Below the pieces are notes generated by a model, which ran no database searches, was not told the DNA's origin, and saw only the letters and a list, made by a program, of their open reading frames with translations. Made by a program: the position numbers and the translations under genes. DNA of 64,000 nucleotides from Dasypus novemcinctus (lineage: Eukaryota; Chordata; Mammalia; Cingulata; Dasypodidae), in contig NC_080677.1 of the NCBI RefSeq assembly GCF_030445035.2, forward strand, positions 108,679,263 through 108,743,262, written 5' to 3'. Shown piece after piece: positions 13,601 to 23,290 of the stretch. Within the stretch, counting starts at the first letter, position 1. Every line of letters begins with the position of its first letter.

Positions 13601-15249
13601 TCTCCGAATTGTAGAACACTTGGAAGAACGTCTCTATGCCCTCAAAGTAAATATTGCAGTGAATGTCACTCCTCAGTTAAATGTCTACATAGAAGATATT
13701 TATTTAAAGAGGTGTTTGCAAGAGTTGTTTTCCTGGTGACCTGCAGATGTGTTTTGTTTAGCCCATATTTGCATTAATTTTTTTAAAATTAGTGGCTAAC
13801 ACTTAAAAATGTTTTACTTTCCAAAAAAAATCCTAATTCGTAACTTCTCTTGAAATATTGGGAGAGTTGGCAACTGCAGACCTAAAGTACTGGAAGGTAT
13901 CAGTCAGCTGGAGCTGTATAGCTAACACCCCATTAGAGCATGTGCACCCCTATTTGTTTGTCTTTCCTGGATCTCCTTGCTCATTAACTTTCTATGCCTG
14001 GCATCTGTAGCTCTTTGAATTTGTGGACCCTGATATAAAGCCCCCTTATAGCTTGCATCCATAGTCCCAGTAAAGACCCTTACAAAGTGTCCAAACTGAG
14101 GAGACCACACAATTGAAATTCTCTTTGGTATGGGGCAGACTAACTTCATGGGCCTCGTGTCAGTTAGCCATGTGTTCTACTATAAAACATGCTGTAGCTT
14201 TGGCTCTTTTCCTTTGTGTGATCTGGGCTTTCTCTTTTTTTGATAGATGTATTTATTTGTGGGGGATATAATGGAGAAGTGATCCTGGGAGATATCTGGA
14301 AGTTAAATCTGCAGACTTTTCAGTGGGTAAAGCTCCCAGCTACCATGCCTGAGCCAGTTTATTTTCACTGTGCAGCTGTTACACCAGTAAGTTTTTATTT
14401 TCATATTTTCCTTATGTAGTTGTAGATGATAAGAAGCGCTAAAGCGTTATTATAAGAAAAAAAGGTCCTGATTTGGCAAACCTTGGTGATAATGTGTTGT
14501 TGTTTTTTTGATAATATGTTTTAAAACTTCCTTCTAAAGCTAGGCAATCCTCTGAGAAAAGGGCAGGGGGAGAGGGTGGGAATCATACACAAGTTTAAAG
14601 AGCAGTCAAAATGTAAAAGAAATGCTACATGTGGCATTCAAGGTCTGTCAGCAGTACCAACAGGTTTTCTGGGAGGGCAGATAGTTTTGCCCCTATGATG
14701 CCATGTTACCGAAGGTCCCATTAGTTTCTCAAAGGTAAAGACCTTTATTTTGATCTTTGTAATTCCCAGTACTTAACACAGTGGATACCTAAGATAGTCT
14801 TAGTTTAATATTTGTTGAAGTTTAAAAATCTTTAATTTTTCCCTTAGTAACTTATTCATTATTTAAACACTTCTTGATCTCTGCACTGTTTGGAGATCAG
14901 TGGGAAATTCTATTTGTTTCATCTGATCTTGGTTGAGCCTTCTGTGGTTTTTGTTTGTTTGTTTTGCTGAATCTTCATCCTTAGTATCTGTTTCTCTCCT
15001 ATTTGAATTTGTCCTCTTCTGACTGCTATTTGTTCATAGGCTGGTTGCATGTACATTCATGGAGGAGTGGTGAACATCCACGAAAACAAACGGACTGGGT
15101 CATTGTTTAAGATCTGGCTGGTGGTACCTAGCCTGCTGGAACTGGCATGGGAGAAGCTGCTTGCGGCCTTCCCTAACCTAGCAAACCTCTCCCGAACACA
15201 GCTACTGCACCTTGGACTCACACAGGGACTCATCGAGCGCTTGAAATGA
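4442..15249 (+). CDS. KLHDC10: KLHDC10, kelch-domain E3 ligase substrate receptor (span of 8 coding exons, 5' partial)
   Basis: Eight exons join in frame: 4442-4663, 7397-7551, 8648-8796, 10317-10401, 11238-11304, 12240-12287, 14247-14386, 15040-15249. They give 358 codons and a TGA; human KLHDC10 is about 442 residues, so roughly the first 84 are outside the window. The product is a kelch beta-propeller. Blade signatures with the paired glycines are visible: YVFGGYNPD, LLVFGGTGIPF, LYVFGGTTG, IYILGGGTS, FICGGYNGE and MYIHGGVVN. The C-terminal tail has SLLELAWEKL, which fits a BC-box, followed by FPNLANLSRTQL, which fits a Cul2-box. Family knowledge: KLHDC10 is a substrate receptor of CUL2-elongin ligases acting on C-terminal degrons, including alanine-tailed products of ribosome quality control. 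It has also been linked to ASK1 activation through PP5. All introns are GT-AG and no frameshift was seen, so the gene looks intact. Confidence 0.97.
4850..5405 (+). repeat. MIR element split by a SINE
   Basis: The left part (4850-4937) has 'aaccca...cttacttg...tttccttacttgtaaaatgggg', the conserved core and 3' region of MIR. The right part (5356-5405) continues it ('atctcagaggattgagtataaagca'). A DAS-type SINE at 4938-5355 sits between. Confidence 0.7.
4938..5355 (+). mobile_element. DAS-type SINE, long form, inside a MIR
   Basis: Head ggggaagcagatgtggctc, B-box AGGTTCGATGCCC and A-rich AAATAAAATAAATCTTT tail. The 13-bp target-site duplication AATAGTATCTCAG is at 4925-4937 and 5356-5368. Confidence 0.92.
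5873..5946 (+). repeat. Pyrimidine-rich simple repeat (TC/CCT)n
   Basis: Nearly pure C/T stretch (tctctctctctttctccccctccctcc...ctctctctctg) within the antisense LTR. It matches the purine-rich variable block seen in related LTRs elsewhere in the window. Confidence 0.9.
6065..6552 (-). mobile_element. DAS-type SINE with an internal minisatellite
   Basis: Inverted copy: T-run and AAAGATTTATTTATTT on the left; head with B-box-like sequence (GAATTGAACCCTGGACCTCC) and gagccacatccacttccc on the right. The target-site duplication GGATTAGCTTT is at 6054-6064 and 6553-6563. It is longer than its relatives because of a 17-18-bp tandem repeat (6318-6475). Confidence 0.88.
6318..6475 (+). repeat. 17-18-bp tandem repeat inside a SINE
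   Basis: About nine units of GCCAGCACTCCNNCGTGG, tandem and imperfect: the first three are nearly identical, the last ones diverged. The unit resembles the single ggccagctcaccttcacc segment of sister SINEs, so it is an expansion of SINE sequence. Confidence 0.88.
6607..6700 (+). repeat. MIR-like fragment
   Basis: Contains 'tagctctgtttcatcatcc...aatggggaagataatagtagttcctaccatatagggttgttgtggagattaa', the 3' half of MIR. Confidence 0.65.
7397..7551 (+). CDS. KLHDC10: KLHDC10 coding exon b (blade LLVFGGTGIPF)
   Basis: Acceptor cttccccag/TTGTGCTAC and donor GGACAG/gtacca. It completes the Leu codon split with exon a and runs VLHGNNLLVFGGTGIPF to SRIYGQ (51 codons plus 2 bases). Confidence 0.97.
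8648..8796 (+). CDS. KLHDC10: KLHDC10 coding exon c (blade LYVFGGTTG)
   Basis: Acceptor cattatacag/GCCATGGC and donor GAAGAGAG/gtgagg. It encodes AMAIINGSLYVFGGTTG through LPEE and splits an Arg codon with the next exon. Confidence 0.97.
8797..10316 (+). other. KLHDC10: KLHDC10 intron between exons c and d
   Basis: Noncoding. A MIR/L2-like tail lies near 9160-9235 ('tatccccagtacaggatacagtatcatgcccaaagtggggctcaatgaatg'). Old, hard-to-place LINE-like AT-rich sequence lies at about 9895-10265. Nothing else stands out. Confidence 0.5.
10317..10401 (+). CDS. KLHDC10: KLHDC10 coding exon d (blade IYILGGGTS)
   Basis: Acceptor cattttcag/ATACAGAC and donor AACAAG/gtaaaa. It encodes YRHEIAHDGQRIYILGGG... 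and ends SLNK. The donor is followed at once by an A-run and a run of G in the intron (10404-10425), a low-complexity block very close to the splice site. Confidence 0.96.
11238..11304 (+). CDS. KLHDC10: KLHDC10 coding exon e
   Basis: Acceptor tttctctctaag/ATCCATGC and donor AAAATAG/gtaaat. It encodes IHAYNLETNAWEEIATKPHE and then KI plus the first base of Gly. The W-E pair is the usual end of a kelch repeat. Confidence 0.96.
11658..12036 (-). mobile_element. DAS-type SINE, long form
   Basis: T-run of about 21 followed by AAAGATTTATTTTATTT on the left; B-box region GGCTTGAACCGCGGACC and gggccaaagtccgtttccc on the right. The perfect 14-bp target-site duplication AACATTGTACCCTT is at 11644-11657 and 12037-12050. 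It lies in the intron between KLHDC10 exons e and f. Confidence 0.92.
12240..12287 (+). CDS. KLHDC10: KLHDC10 coding exon f (48-nt micro-exon)
   Basis: Acceptor tgtttggcag/GTTTCCCT and donor AAAAATG/gtaagg. It encodes FPAARRCHSCVQIKN between two split codons. It is short enough to be missed by ORF scans but keeps phase on both sides. Confidence 0.96.
13172..13385 (+). mobile_element. Two short tRNA-like SINE monomers in one insertion
   Basis: Two heads (caattgtggctcaggcag near 13183 and ggggagctgatgtggctctg near 13303) each have a B-box-like GGGTTCARYYYCC and an A-rich tail. A single target-site duplication AAGACTTTACTA (13160-13171 and 13386-13397) encloses both. This suggests one dimeric insertion or a second insertion into the first one's tail. 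Confidence 0.75.
14247..14386 (+). CDS. KLHDC10: KLHDC10 coding exon g (blade FICGGYNGE)
   Basis: Acceptor ctttttttgatag/ATGTATTT and donor ACACCA/gtaagt. It encodes (D)VFICGGYNGEVILGDIWKL through YFHCAAVTP. Confidence 0.96.
15040..15249 (+). CDS. KLHDC10: KLHDC10 last coding exon with BC/Cul2-box-like tail and stop
   Basis: Acceptor tttgttcatag/GCTGGTTGC. It encodes AGCMYIHGGVVNIHENKRTG, the last kelch blade. After this comes a helical tail with SLLELAWEKL (BC-box-like, Ala in place of Cys) and FPNLANL (Cul2-box-like), ending GLIERLK and TGA at 15247-15249. The boxes are assigned by motif only. Confidence 0.96.
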   Translation, partial: AGCMYIHGGVVNIHENKRTGSLFKIWLVVPSLLELAWEKLLAAFPNLANLSRTQLLHLGLTQGLIERLK

Positions 15250-17798
15250 GGATTTATGGACTGTTCATTCATACTGGAAATGTTAATTTAAAGAGACTCC
15301 TTTATTTATGGGCAGTGTAGAATGTGCTACAAAGAGGATTGGTTACCCTGATCAAGGCCTTATTCAGAAAATACATCAGATGCCTTTCTGTAAATTGGTT
15401 TTTAAGTTTATGGAAATCTGACTTTCCCTTGTGCTTCCTTCTTTGCTTTTCTCTCCCCTTTTCTCCCCAACCCCAGTACACACACACATACATACACACT
15501 CCCTCTTCCTTGATTGAGTTGAGGGTAAGTCTGAAAGGACCTTAAAGATATAAATCAAGATAAGATACAGAAATTTTTAAAAAGGAACTCTGAACATATG
15601 ACCATGTTAGTCAATGAATGCTCTACACATTAAAGCATCATTATCAGCAAAAACAAAACTAAAAGAAACAGAAAAAAAAAATCCATTAACAACAACAGCA
15701 GTTATAAGTTTGGGGCTAGAACAAGAAAAATGAGAATCTTGTAGGGTAGGTTATACTTAAACCTTACTGTCTGAAACTGTTCGAAAATGTACCTAACTGA
15801 GTAGCTGGGTCTAATGGCAGCAGTAGTTGACATCTTGCTGCACTGATACCCAAACCTGTTTCTGTTTGGGAGGAAAGTTAAGCATCTCAGCAGCTCTTAG
15901 TTAGTGATTTCTTTTCTTATCCTTCCGGTGCCAGCAATGGTCAGAGTTTGCTTGTCTAAAGATTTACATATGTGCTGTGGTTGTGCTGTTTGTTGTGACT
16001 CTTAGAGAGTATGGCACCAAGAACATTTCAAACCAAAAAACTATGGTTGTCTAAGTTCTTCATTCTGAGCCATTTTGAAGTCCTGCTAGGCTTATTAATA
16101 GTTTCAAGTATCTCTGACTTCTTCGTGGGAACACATAGACCTAAATATGTGGTGTAAATGCCATGGGACACACACCAGCTTGTGGTAGGCCACAGAAAAG
16201 CAAAGCAGAGAGGGCTTGCACCCTTTCAGGACATGTTAACTTGACTTCTGCTCTGGGCTGTGAGCTTTGACTGTCAGATGCAAGATGATGGCCATTTTCT
16301 TTCCAGAACTTGTTTTTTCTAATATCTGGGCCATGCTCCTGTCATTTTCTCAGGCAACATATTTTATTTCTAGAAAGCCAGTTGGCCCTTGATTTTCTCT
16401 TAGCTTGTTGCCTCCTTTTCTGTCTGCTTTAATGTATATGGTGCTGTGAGTAATTGTGCAGTAATTGGATAGCAGGTCTTAGGGGGGGAAATCACAAGTC
16501 ATCCTTCCTGAAGAACCATTTATCATTTTAAACACTAGCATGAGGGAAGAATGAAACTGAATATCATTCACTTTTTTGGTGTGAAATTTTTAGTTCTGAG
16601 TTTTTTTGTTTGTTTTTTAATTAAAAAATGAAAAATGACCTAAATTTTCACTTGGCTGCTAGAGTAGTTGAGCAGGTCACCGAGACATGAGCGTTTAGAA
16701 GTTCACATGTGTTAACAAAGGTGCTTAAGTCATACAAGTAGGCACAGTGCGGATCATTCCACGGGGTATCTCCCAACAGGAGACCCAGATGGGAGATTTA
16801 GGACATAGTTTTCCTTTAAGTGCCTCTTTTTCACCTAGCTTTTAAATTTTTTCTTCTTTTTCCTTTATCTCAGAAGGGACCTCTTTAGCTTATGTGTGGA
16901 TCTCAAATCACCTTTCAGTTATGGCTAATAAATTACCAACCTGTGTTCATGACTAGGGAAGAGAAAACTGTGACCTGTAGACTTGGACTAACTTCCAGGC
17001 CTTATTGTGAACTCCCATCCATTTGGGATTGACTTAATGGAGCTAGTATTCTGCAAAGGCTTGTAATAACCCCTCTCTGTTGAGTTGGGATCCTTTTAGG
17101 GGTGTGAGAGGTGTGGGGGAGAAGCAGGAAAAGGTGCAACTCCTGTAGAGGTCTCATCCCCCCCACATTTTGCCATGGCCAGTCCATTTGGCATTTAACC
17201 TCTTACCACCCACTGCTGGGTTTGCTCCTCTGAGGAGCTTTCTCCAGAGCACAACAGTCTGAGCAGCTCCATTAGTTCAAAACAGAGCTTTGCTGCATGA
17301 TTCCACCTTGGTTTCTGCGTATTTGGTGGAAATATATCCCAAATTAAATAAGTAAAGCTGTGTAGGGTAGGGGAAGGAATTTTGTCATGGAATTCTACAG
17401 GGACCAAAGACTAAGTGCTCAGCCTCTGTGCTTATACTTCTTTGGTCTTTGGGATATAAGCAGGCCTCTAGTTCTGCTACACCAGATAGCAGATGAGGTC
17501 TGGTTCAATTCACATTTGCTAGCATCCTTTTTTTAAGCCTTCCGAGGGCACTTCTTTTTGAGGTAGACTTCAGAGGCCTGATATTGAAGACCTTGTATGT
17601 GACACTTCCATGAAAGTATGTATCCTTGGTCGAAAGTGTCTTCTTTTATTATAACACTAGTGAAAATGATGTAGTATGACCAGCTCTGTGAGTGCTGTAG
17701 AACCACACATATGCACATATTCTGGATGCCAAATGAGACTGTATGTGTGATGACTTAACGTACATAAATGGGATTTATGTAAGAGGTCACCAGGCATT

Positions 17799-17819
17799 TG
17801 TGTGTGTGTGTCTGTGTGC
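17799..17819 (+). repeat. (TG)n microsatellite in KLHDC10 3' UTR
   Basis: gtgtgtgtgtgtctgtgtgc: short interrupted TG repeat. Confidence 0.85.
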
Positions 17820-18974
17820 ATCAAGCACTCTGAATTCCTGATACTGTTACTTGATATAGGAGCATTTATACCTGCTGCCTCTCTCTGCCTCTTTGAGGTA
17901 CTCCCAGTCATCTGACTGCAGTCCTGTAAATTTAAGTGCAATATATAGAAACACATATGGGTATATACAGATTATATATAGAGTGTGACTATAAAGCAGC
18001 TAGACTACTTTTTGTATCTGTTTTCAGGAAGCCAGTTCATTACTTTAGAGTTAAATCATGCCAAGAATTTTAGATGTGATCAGCTGGCTTCAGCCAACTC
18101 TTGGTAAAGCTAGATTTTCAAGTCCCTGTTTTCTTACTCTAGTTCTTAGATACTTATTATTCCTTGGTTTTGTTACAGTTGATATTTTTTCCCCAGTCAT
18201 CTTTGTATTATTTCGTGTGTGCATGTCCTCCTACATTTCTTTGTCCCGGAACAAGGAAGACACCTGTAAAGAGTTTCCTAAATGGAGAATGAATACCTAA
18301 GGTTTGATACTGTCAGTTCTCCCATGTATATACTCATTTATCTGTTAATACTTTATTAAGTGAAGAAAATGGTGCTTTCTTCACTTAGTATTTTCCAGAT
18401 TCTGGGAAAACTAAACTCATATGGAATCGATTGGAACTATTGTTCAGGGGCCAAATTGAAACCCTCTCCACTAGCAGAATGTTTTATTTTTTTCAGGGTC
18501 CTAATGACATGATGCGAAAATCTTCTCTAAACTTATTCATGTCCATTACAGAACTAGATTTAAAATATAATAAAGATATTAACATTTCTAAGCAAATGAC
18601 CTTTGCTTATCCAGAGTAAAGCACAGAAAATTGAAATCCATAGATATCAGTATTTCAACTTTCTTATCAAACAGTTGATTCATTTACAATTCTTCCTCCT
18701 CCCTAAACCTTTCCCACAAACCCCTCTTTTTCAGTGGAGTGGGACTAATGAGTAGTTAGAAGTAGAAAAGGAAGAATCATGTAGGGGCTAGAAAACCAGC
18801 AAGAATAAGCAGTTCTGATTAACTGTAATTGGTTAATCTGACAACTGTTGAAAGGCTGAAATAGGAACCATGAGTGGTCATCCTGAGTTTAGATGTTAAT
18901 CTTCACGCCTCTGCTTCAGCATAATTTCCTGCCCTGAGTTCTAGGCTGACTCTTCTACAACCACCAAAGAACTC

Positions 18975-19010
18975 TTAGCACCTACAGGAAGATTAGCACC
19001 TACAGGAAGA
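18975..19010 (+). repeat. Perfect 18-bp tandem duplication in the 3' UTR
   Basis: TTAGCACCTACAGGAAGA occurs twice back to back with no mismatch. It is either a recent slippage event or a conserved double site. Confidence 0.95.
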
Positions 19011-20222
19011 AAAGTTATGTTTGATGCAGGGGAAATCCTACCATTTTAACATATTTCTTTAGCTCTTAACAAATACTTGCTTTTCCTCTAATCTTACAGA
19101 AGCCTTTTTTTTTTCCATTTGGAAATACCTTTTCCAGTCACATATAGGAAAGTTTGGCATAAAGGAAAGGTTGAATTATCCTCTAAGACTATGTTGGTCT
19201 TAATTCTATAAAACCAATATGCTTTTATGCAGGCTTTCTTACAGATGTTTAGAAAGTAGCACAGGTTACTGAATTGTCTACCTGTCAGCACTCTGATTTA
19301 ACCCAGAAAGCCATTTTCCTTATTCTTCATTATTCTGGCATTGAGTTCTAGGGTAGTTGAAGGTTATGATGTATGATCATAAGCTCCAGAAACAGGAAAC
19401 CATTATGGTGTTTCCCCAAATGCCTGGGAACACTGGGAACCTTGTTAGGGCCAATAGGGCTCAGTAACCTCTATATGTGTCGCCACTGTGATCATGCCCA
19501 GCATGGCGCTGCCCATCAAAAGTTGTTAGATTCGGTGGAAAACAACCTCTTCCCTAATCTGGTTTTACAAAAAGAAGTTCTGAGTTGTGCTTCAAAAATG
19601 GTACCATCTTTTTAGTATAATTTTGCATTAAAAAAATTTTTTTTGAACTTTTTTTGAACTTTTTTTAAAAAACCCTGCTTAGTCAGTGTACAGGGTGAGT
19701 CAGATGCGGTTTTCAGAGAAAAAAACATCTTCAACAAGCTGTAGTAACTGAATGTTTTACTATTTGTACATTTAGAATACAAAAGAGGCATTAGAAAACA
19801 CACTGACTTTCTCTAAAACCACTTCCTTGTACACAGTTTGAGCAGGGAGAGCATGCCAGGCATCTCCTTGTAAGGGCACCTGCCAATGAAGATTTTACTA
19901 GAAGAACCTAGGCAAGAAAGGGAAACCTCTCTCTCCCATGCAGTCTCTGAGGGGTGAGCCTAGGCTCTGCTCTTCAGAACAGGGTATGCTTAGGCCACAC
20001 ACAATGCTTGCCTTACTTCAAAGCTATTGCCACAGTCCTGTTAAATAGTGTGGAAGTCCTTTTGCAGTCTGGTGTGCATGCCGTATGATCAGGACAGCTT
20101 TTCCATCTTACCTGTTTTCCTACAAGCAAGTAGGAAATATAGTGGATTTCACCTAAAATGTTCAATCTGTATTTATGTACCTTGTCAGTGTTTTGCTGTT
20201 GGTTTTCTAAAACAATCTGATC

Positions 20223-20228
20223 AATAAA
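20223..20228 (+). terminator. KLHDC10: Distal polyadenylation signal of KLHDC10
   Basis: AATAAA in 'gatcaataaatcttctcc', followed by 'caatttggttca' and a GT-rich downstream element at about 20280-20293. It is the last canonical signal before the sequence turns repeat-rich. Confidence 0.7.
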
Positions 20229-20245
20229 TCTTCTCCAAATCAATT

Positions 20246-21555
20246 TGGTTCAAGGCCGCCTGGATTGTCTGACTGTAATTTTTGTGTATGTGAACTCACC
20301 TATATCACCAAGGCATCAGTCCTACCCACCTACACACACACACACACACACACACTCCAGGGTCGACTTTTCTCTGTAATATCTGTAATCATCCACCCTC
20401 CATACCCCATCCCCTGTCATCTCCTATCTGCTCACCATCTGGAACTCCTGGACACACAATAGTATCCTCAGTAGACAATGCTCCACCCTCAAGGACACTA
20501 ACAGGAGTGAATGTGGGGCTGGTCACCCTGCCCTTTACTGCCCATCCCTCTATCTCCCAGCCAGCACTAGGTAAGATTGTATGGATGTATCAAGACTTTT
20601 CTAAAGGGACGGAGGAGCCAAAGAGAATTCAGAGGGAAAATGTAAACCTCTACATACAGTCATATGACTGTCTTTATGATCCAAGGGAAAAGTGCCAGGA
20701 GGAGTTAAGCCCTTTACAGGTCCTTTGGGGATGAAACCACAATTCCTAGCTCTGCCCTTGGTCTTCTGGATACTTCCTTCTCCAAAACTTCTGTTTTGTG
20801 ATGCCTTACCCTCTGAAGGATCCCTTCTCCCAGTAGTATGTTTCCCTGCCTCTGTTAAGTCCAGAGTAGGCATAGGTATTCCAAATCTGGTCACTTTTAA
20901 GGTCTCCCTTCTACTGTGAATTTCCATATGCCTCTTATTTTCTGTGTTTCTATTAGCTAATTAATGGATCAAACAAGTACACCTTCCAAGGACAACTAAT
21001 ATTCTATATTATTTATAGACATCTATACGATAAACATTTTCTACCCCTTCATAATTTGTAAGGCTTTCTAGCCCACTTTATAGTTAATACTTTACATTTA
21101 TTATGCAGAGCAGTCTTCTTTTCTTTGGTTTATTTCTCCTACCTCTTCTAAAGTGTACTCCCCTCAGACCTACCAGGAATAAGAAATGGACCCTATACTT
21201 CTTGTACTTCAGACCAGCCAGAGCTATGAAATATTAACTTTTGTTTGCATCTGATTTAATTCTTAGATTAGTTTTCTAGCCCCATCTTGGCCTAAGGGGG
21301 AGGGGTTTAGTGGCTTGGTTGGTTTGGGTGGTTTTTCTTTTCACTTATATGTATAAAATTCTATTTGGTCAAATGCTGTTACTAAATATTATAATTGGAT
21401 GGTACCACCACATTTTTTTGCAGTGTATCTTCTGCAGTAATTGCTTGAGGGGAGAGGACATTGATTAAAATATCCAGTATCCATACTACCTTCTAATGAA
21501 AGGCTCAGGTTCTAGACAGGTGGTAACCAATAGAACTTTCTGTGATGATGGAAAT
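20246..21555. other. Intergenic, no gene seen
   Basis: Single-copy-looking sequence with a (CA)n run and no convincing ORF, splice pair or conserved motif. Confidence 0.6.
20332..20355 (+). repeat. (CA)n microsatellite
   Basis: Uninterrupted ACACAC run of about 12 units just after the KLHDC10 3' end. It is likely polymorphic. Confidence 0.95.
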
Positions 21556-21559
21556 GTTC

Positions 21560-21735
21560 TCTATCTGCACTGTCCAACATTGTAGCCACTAGCCACATGT
21601 GCGTGTGAGCACTTGAAATGTGGCTAGTGTGACTGAGGAGCTGAATTTAAAAATTGACTTCATTTTCATTTATTTAACTGTAAATAGCCACATATGGCTA
21701 GCAGCTACCTCTTGGCAAGTCTGGAAAAAGATGAC
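21560..21735 (+). repeat. Ancient hAT-like DNA repeat
   Basis: 'ctgcactgtccaacattgtagccactagccacatgtg...cttgaaatgtggctagtgtgactgaggagctgaattt': same family as the copies near 0.7-1.0 kb and 54.7-55.0 kb. Confidence 0.6.
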
Positions 21736-21759
21736 ATGGAGAATTGGAAAACCACAGCT

Positions 21760-21905
21760 TTGCTCTTAGCTCTTGGCTCAGTCCATAATAGTTCTGTAGA
21801 CATCCTATTTTCTTTGGGCCTTGGTTTATTTATATGTCAAATGAGGAGATTGGCTAGATAACCTCTGAGGTCCCTTCCAGCTCTAACTAACATTCTGTGA
21901 TTATG
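21760..21905 (+). repeat. MIR-like fragment
   Basis: 'tttgggccttggtttatttatatgtcaaatgaggagattggctagataacctctgaggtcccttccagctctaa' is the MIR/MIR3 3' pattern. Confidence 0.6.
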
Positions 21906-22149
21906 ATACTTGGCAAAAGGCCTGGAGCATAATGGTGATCATCATACATGGGCAACGCTTGGATGGGACTTAATGCTTCACTTAGATGGTTGATCCTACC
22001 TTGATGGGAAATATACTGCAAAGGCCAAATAGTTCCTTAGTAAGTGCCATGGTAATGGACACCCACTTGTGTAGTGTAGGCTCACAATAAGAGTGCTGTA
22101 AGTGGAGTATGGAACAGAACAAAGCCAGTTGCCAGCCCCACCTATGACC

Positions 22150-22935
22150 CAAATGCTTCCAAACCCTGATGCATGGATGTTAAAAATACATATTCCTTGG
22201 CCCAGATCCCAAAGATTCAGTTTTAGTAGGTGTGACAGTTTGAGATTATTTTTGTGAATCCCCAAAAGGATAGATTATGTTTGTAAACTAATCTCTTCCT
22301 CTGGGTGTGCTACCCTTTGATTGTGTTAAATTCAGTGAAGGGCCTCTGTTTAAGTTTACTTGATAAAATCAATTTAGGGCTCTGTAACTCAGGTTGAGTC
22401 CCTGCCCCCTTTGTGGGCCCATATAAATGGACACTCAAGACACATGAGAAGAGGAGAGAACTTTGTCATCCTGATCCTGCCATGTGACAGAAAGGAAAAG
22501 GCTCAAACAGCCAAGGTCCTGGGGAGATTTGAGCCATTTGCCTGATAGCTTACAGCTGACCTTGGGAAGAGAGCCGAAACTGATAAAGAAAGCCGGGAAA
22601 GAAATGAGCCCTATGCCGAGAGAGAGGAAGTCCTGAGAGAGAAGCTCTGTGCCAGCCTACAGCTGAGAGAGAGGAAGCCCAGAGGGGAGAGATCAGCAAC
22701 TGTCTTGCTTCAACATGTAGCAACTGACTTTGGTGAGAAAGCAACCTTGAGTTGGACTGCTGAAGGCACTGTAACCTGTAAGCTTTTACCCAAATAAATA
22801 TCCTTTATAAAAGCCAATAGATTTATGGTACTTTGCATCAGCACACCTTTGGCAGACTAATAAAGAAGGTGTATTATTTTAACAAGCTCCTCAATTGATT
22901 CTAATTCAGCTGGCTTAAGGCATTTGGGAATTCCC
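22150..22935 (+). repeat. MER5-like DNA repeat split by a solo LTR
   Basis: The left part ends '...ggcccagatcccaaagattcagttttagtagg'. The right part resumes 'tattttaacaagctcctcaattgattctaattcagc'. Together these match the centre and 3' end of MER5-type repeats. The LTR at 22231-22864 lies between. Confidence 0.6.
22231..22864 (+). mobile_element. Solo LTR, MaLR-like family
   Basis: Starts TGTGACAGTTTGAG and ends 'tttggcagactaataaa'. It carries CCAAATAAATATCCTTTATAAAAGCC near the 3' end (polyadenylation signal block) and a purine-rich centre (gagagagaggaagtcc...gagagagaggaagccc). Flanks GTAGG (22226-22230) and GAAGG (22865-22869) fit a 5-bp target-site duplication with one change, as expected for ERVL-type integration. 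Same family as the LTRs at 45.2, 59.4 and 61.4 kb. Confidence 0.78.
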
Positions 22936-23149
22936 ATCCCACAGCTGAACTAACTGGCCAGGACTGGCTAAGAGCACCCTCCTGTTTTACTAGGCACTGT
23001 CATACCTAATGGTCCAACAGGAAACAAGAGCAAAAGCCAGAATGAACATTTTCCATTCCTGCCCTTTAGAATGATTGTAAAGATGGCAGACTGACACACA
23101 AGCTTGTCTCCTCTCTCTCGAAGAACCACTAAAATAATAGTATGACTGC

Positions 23150-23290
23150 TTCAGTTTCCTTTTTCCTAAAATGGAGCTAATCATGGTATCCCATCTCCTG
23201 AGATTATTGTATGGCTTAAAGGAATAAAGTGCTTAGAATGTTGCCTTGTCCATAATGAGCATTATGTAGATGTTTGCTATTATTGCTCTT
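23150..23290 (+). repeat. MIR-like fragment
   Basis: 'tcagtttcctttttcctaaaatggagc...ttaaaggaataaagtgcttagaatgttgccttgtccataatgagcattatgtagatgtttgctattattgc' follows the MIR 3' half. Confidence 0.65.

Larger units (their letters stand above)
15250..20245 (+). other. KLHDC10: KLHDC10 3' untranslated region
   Basis: Begins after the TGA at 15249 and runs without SINE or LINE insertions for about 5 kb. That is itself unusual next to the repeat-rich introns and fits a selected transcript end. It has several AT-rich blocks, a (TG)n at 17799-17819 and an 18-bp perfect tandem duplication at 18975-19010. The last polyadenylation signal AATAAA is at 20223-20228, with a GT-rich stretch (ttgtgtatgtg) about 55 bp further on. 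The exact end is inferred; earlier sites may also be used. Confidence 0.75.
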
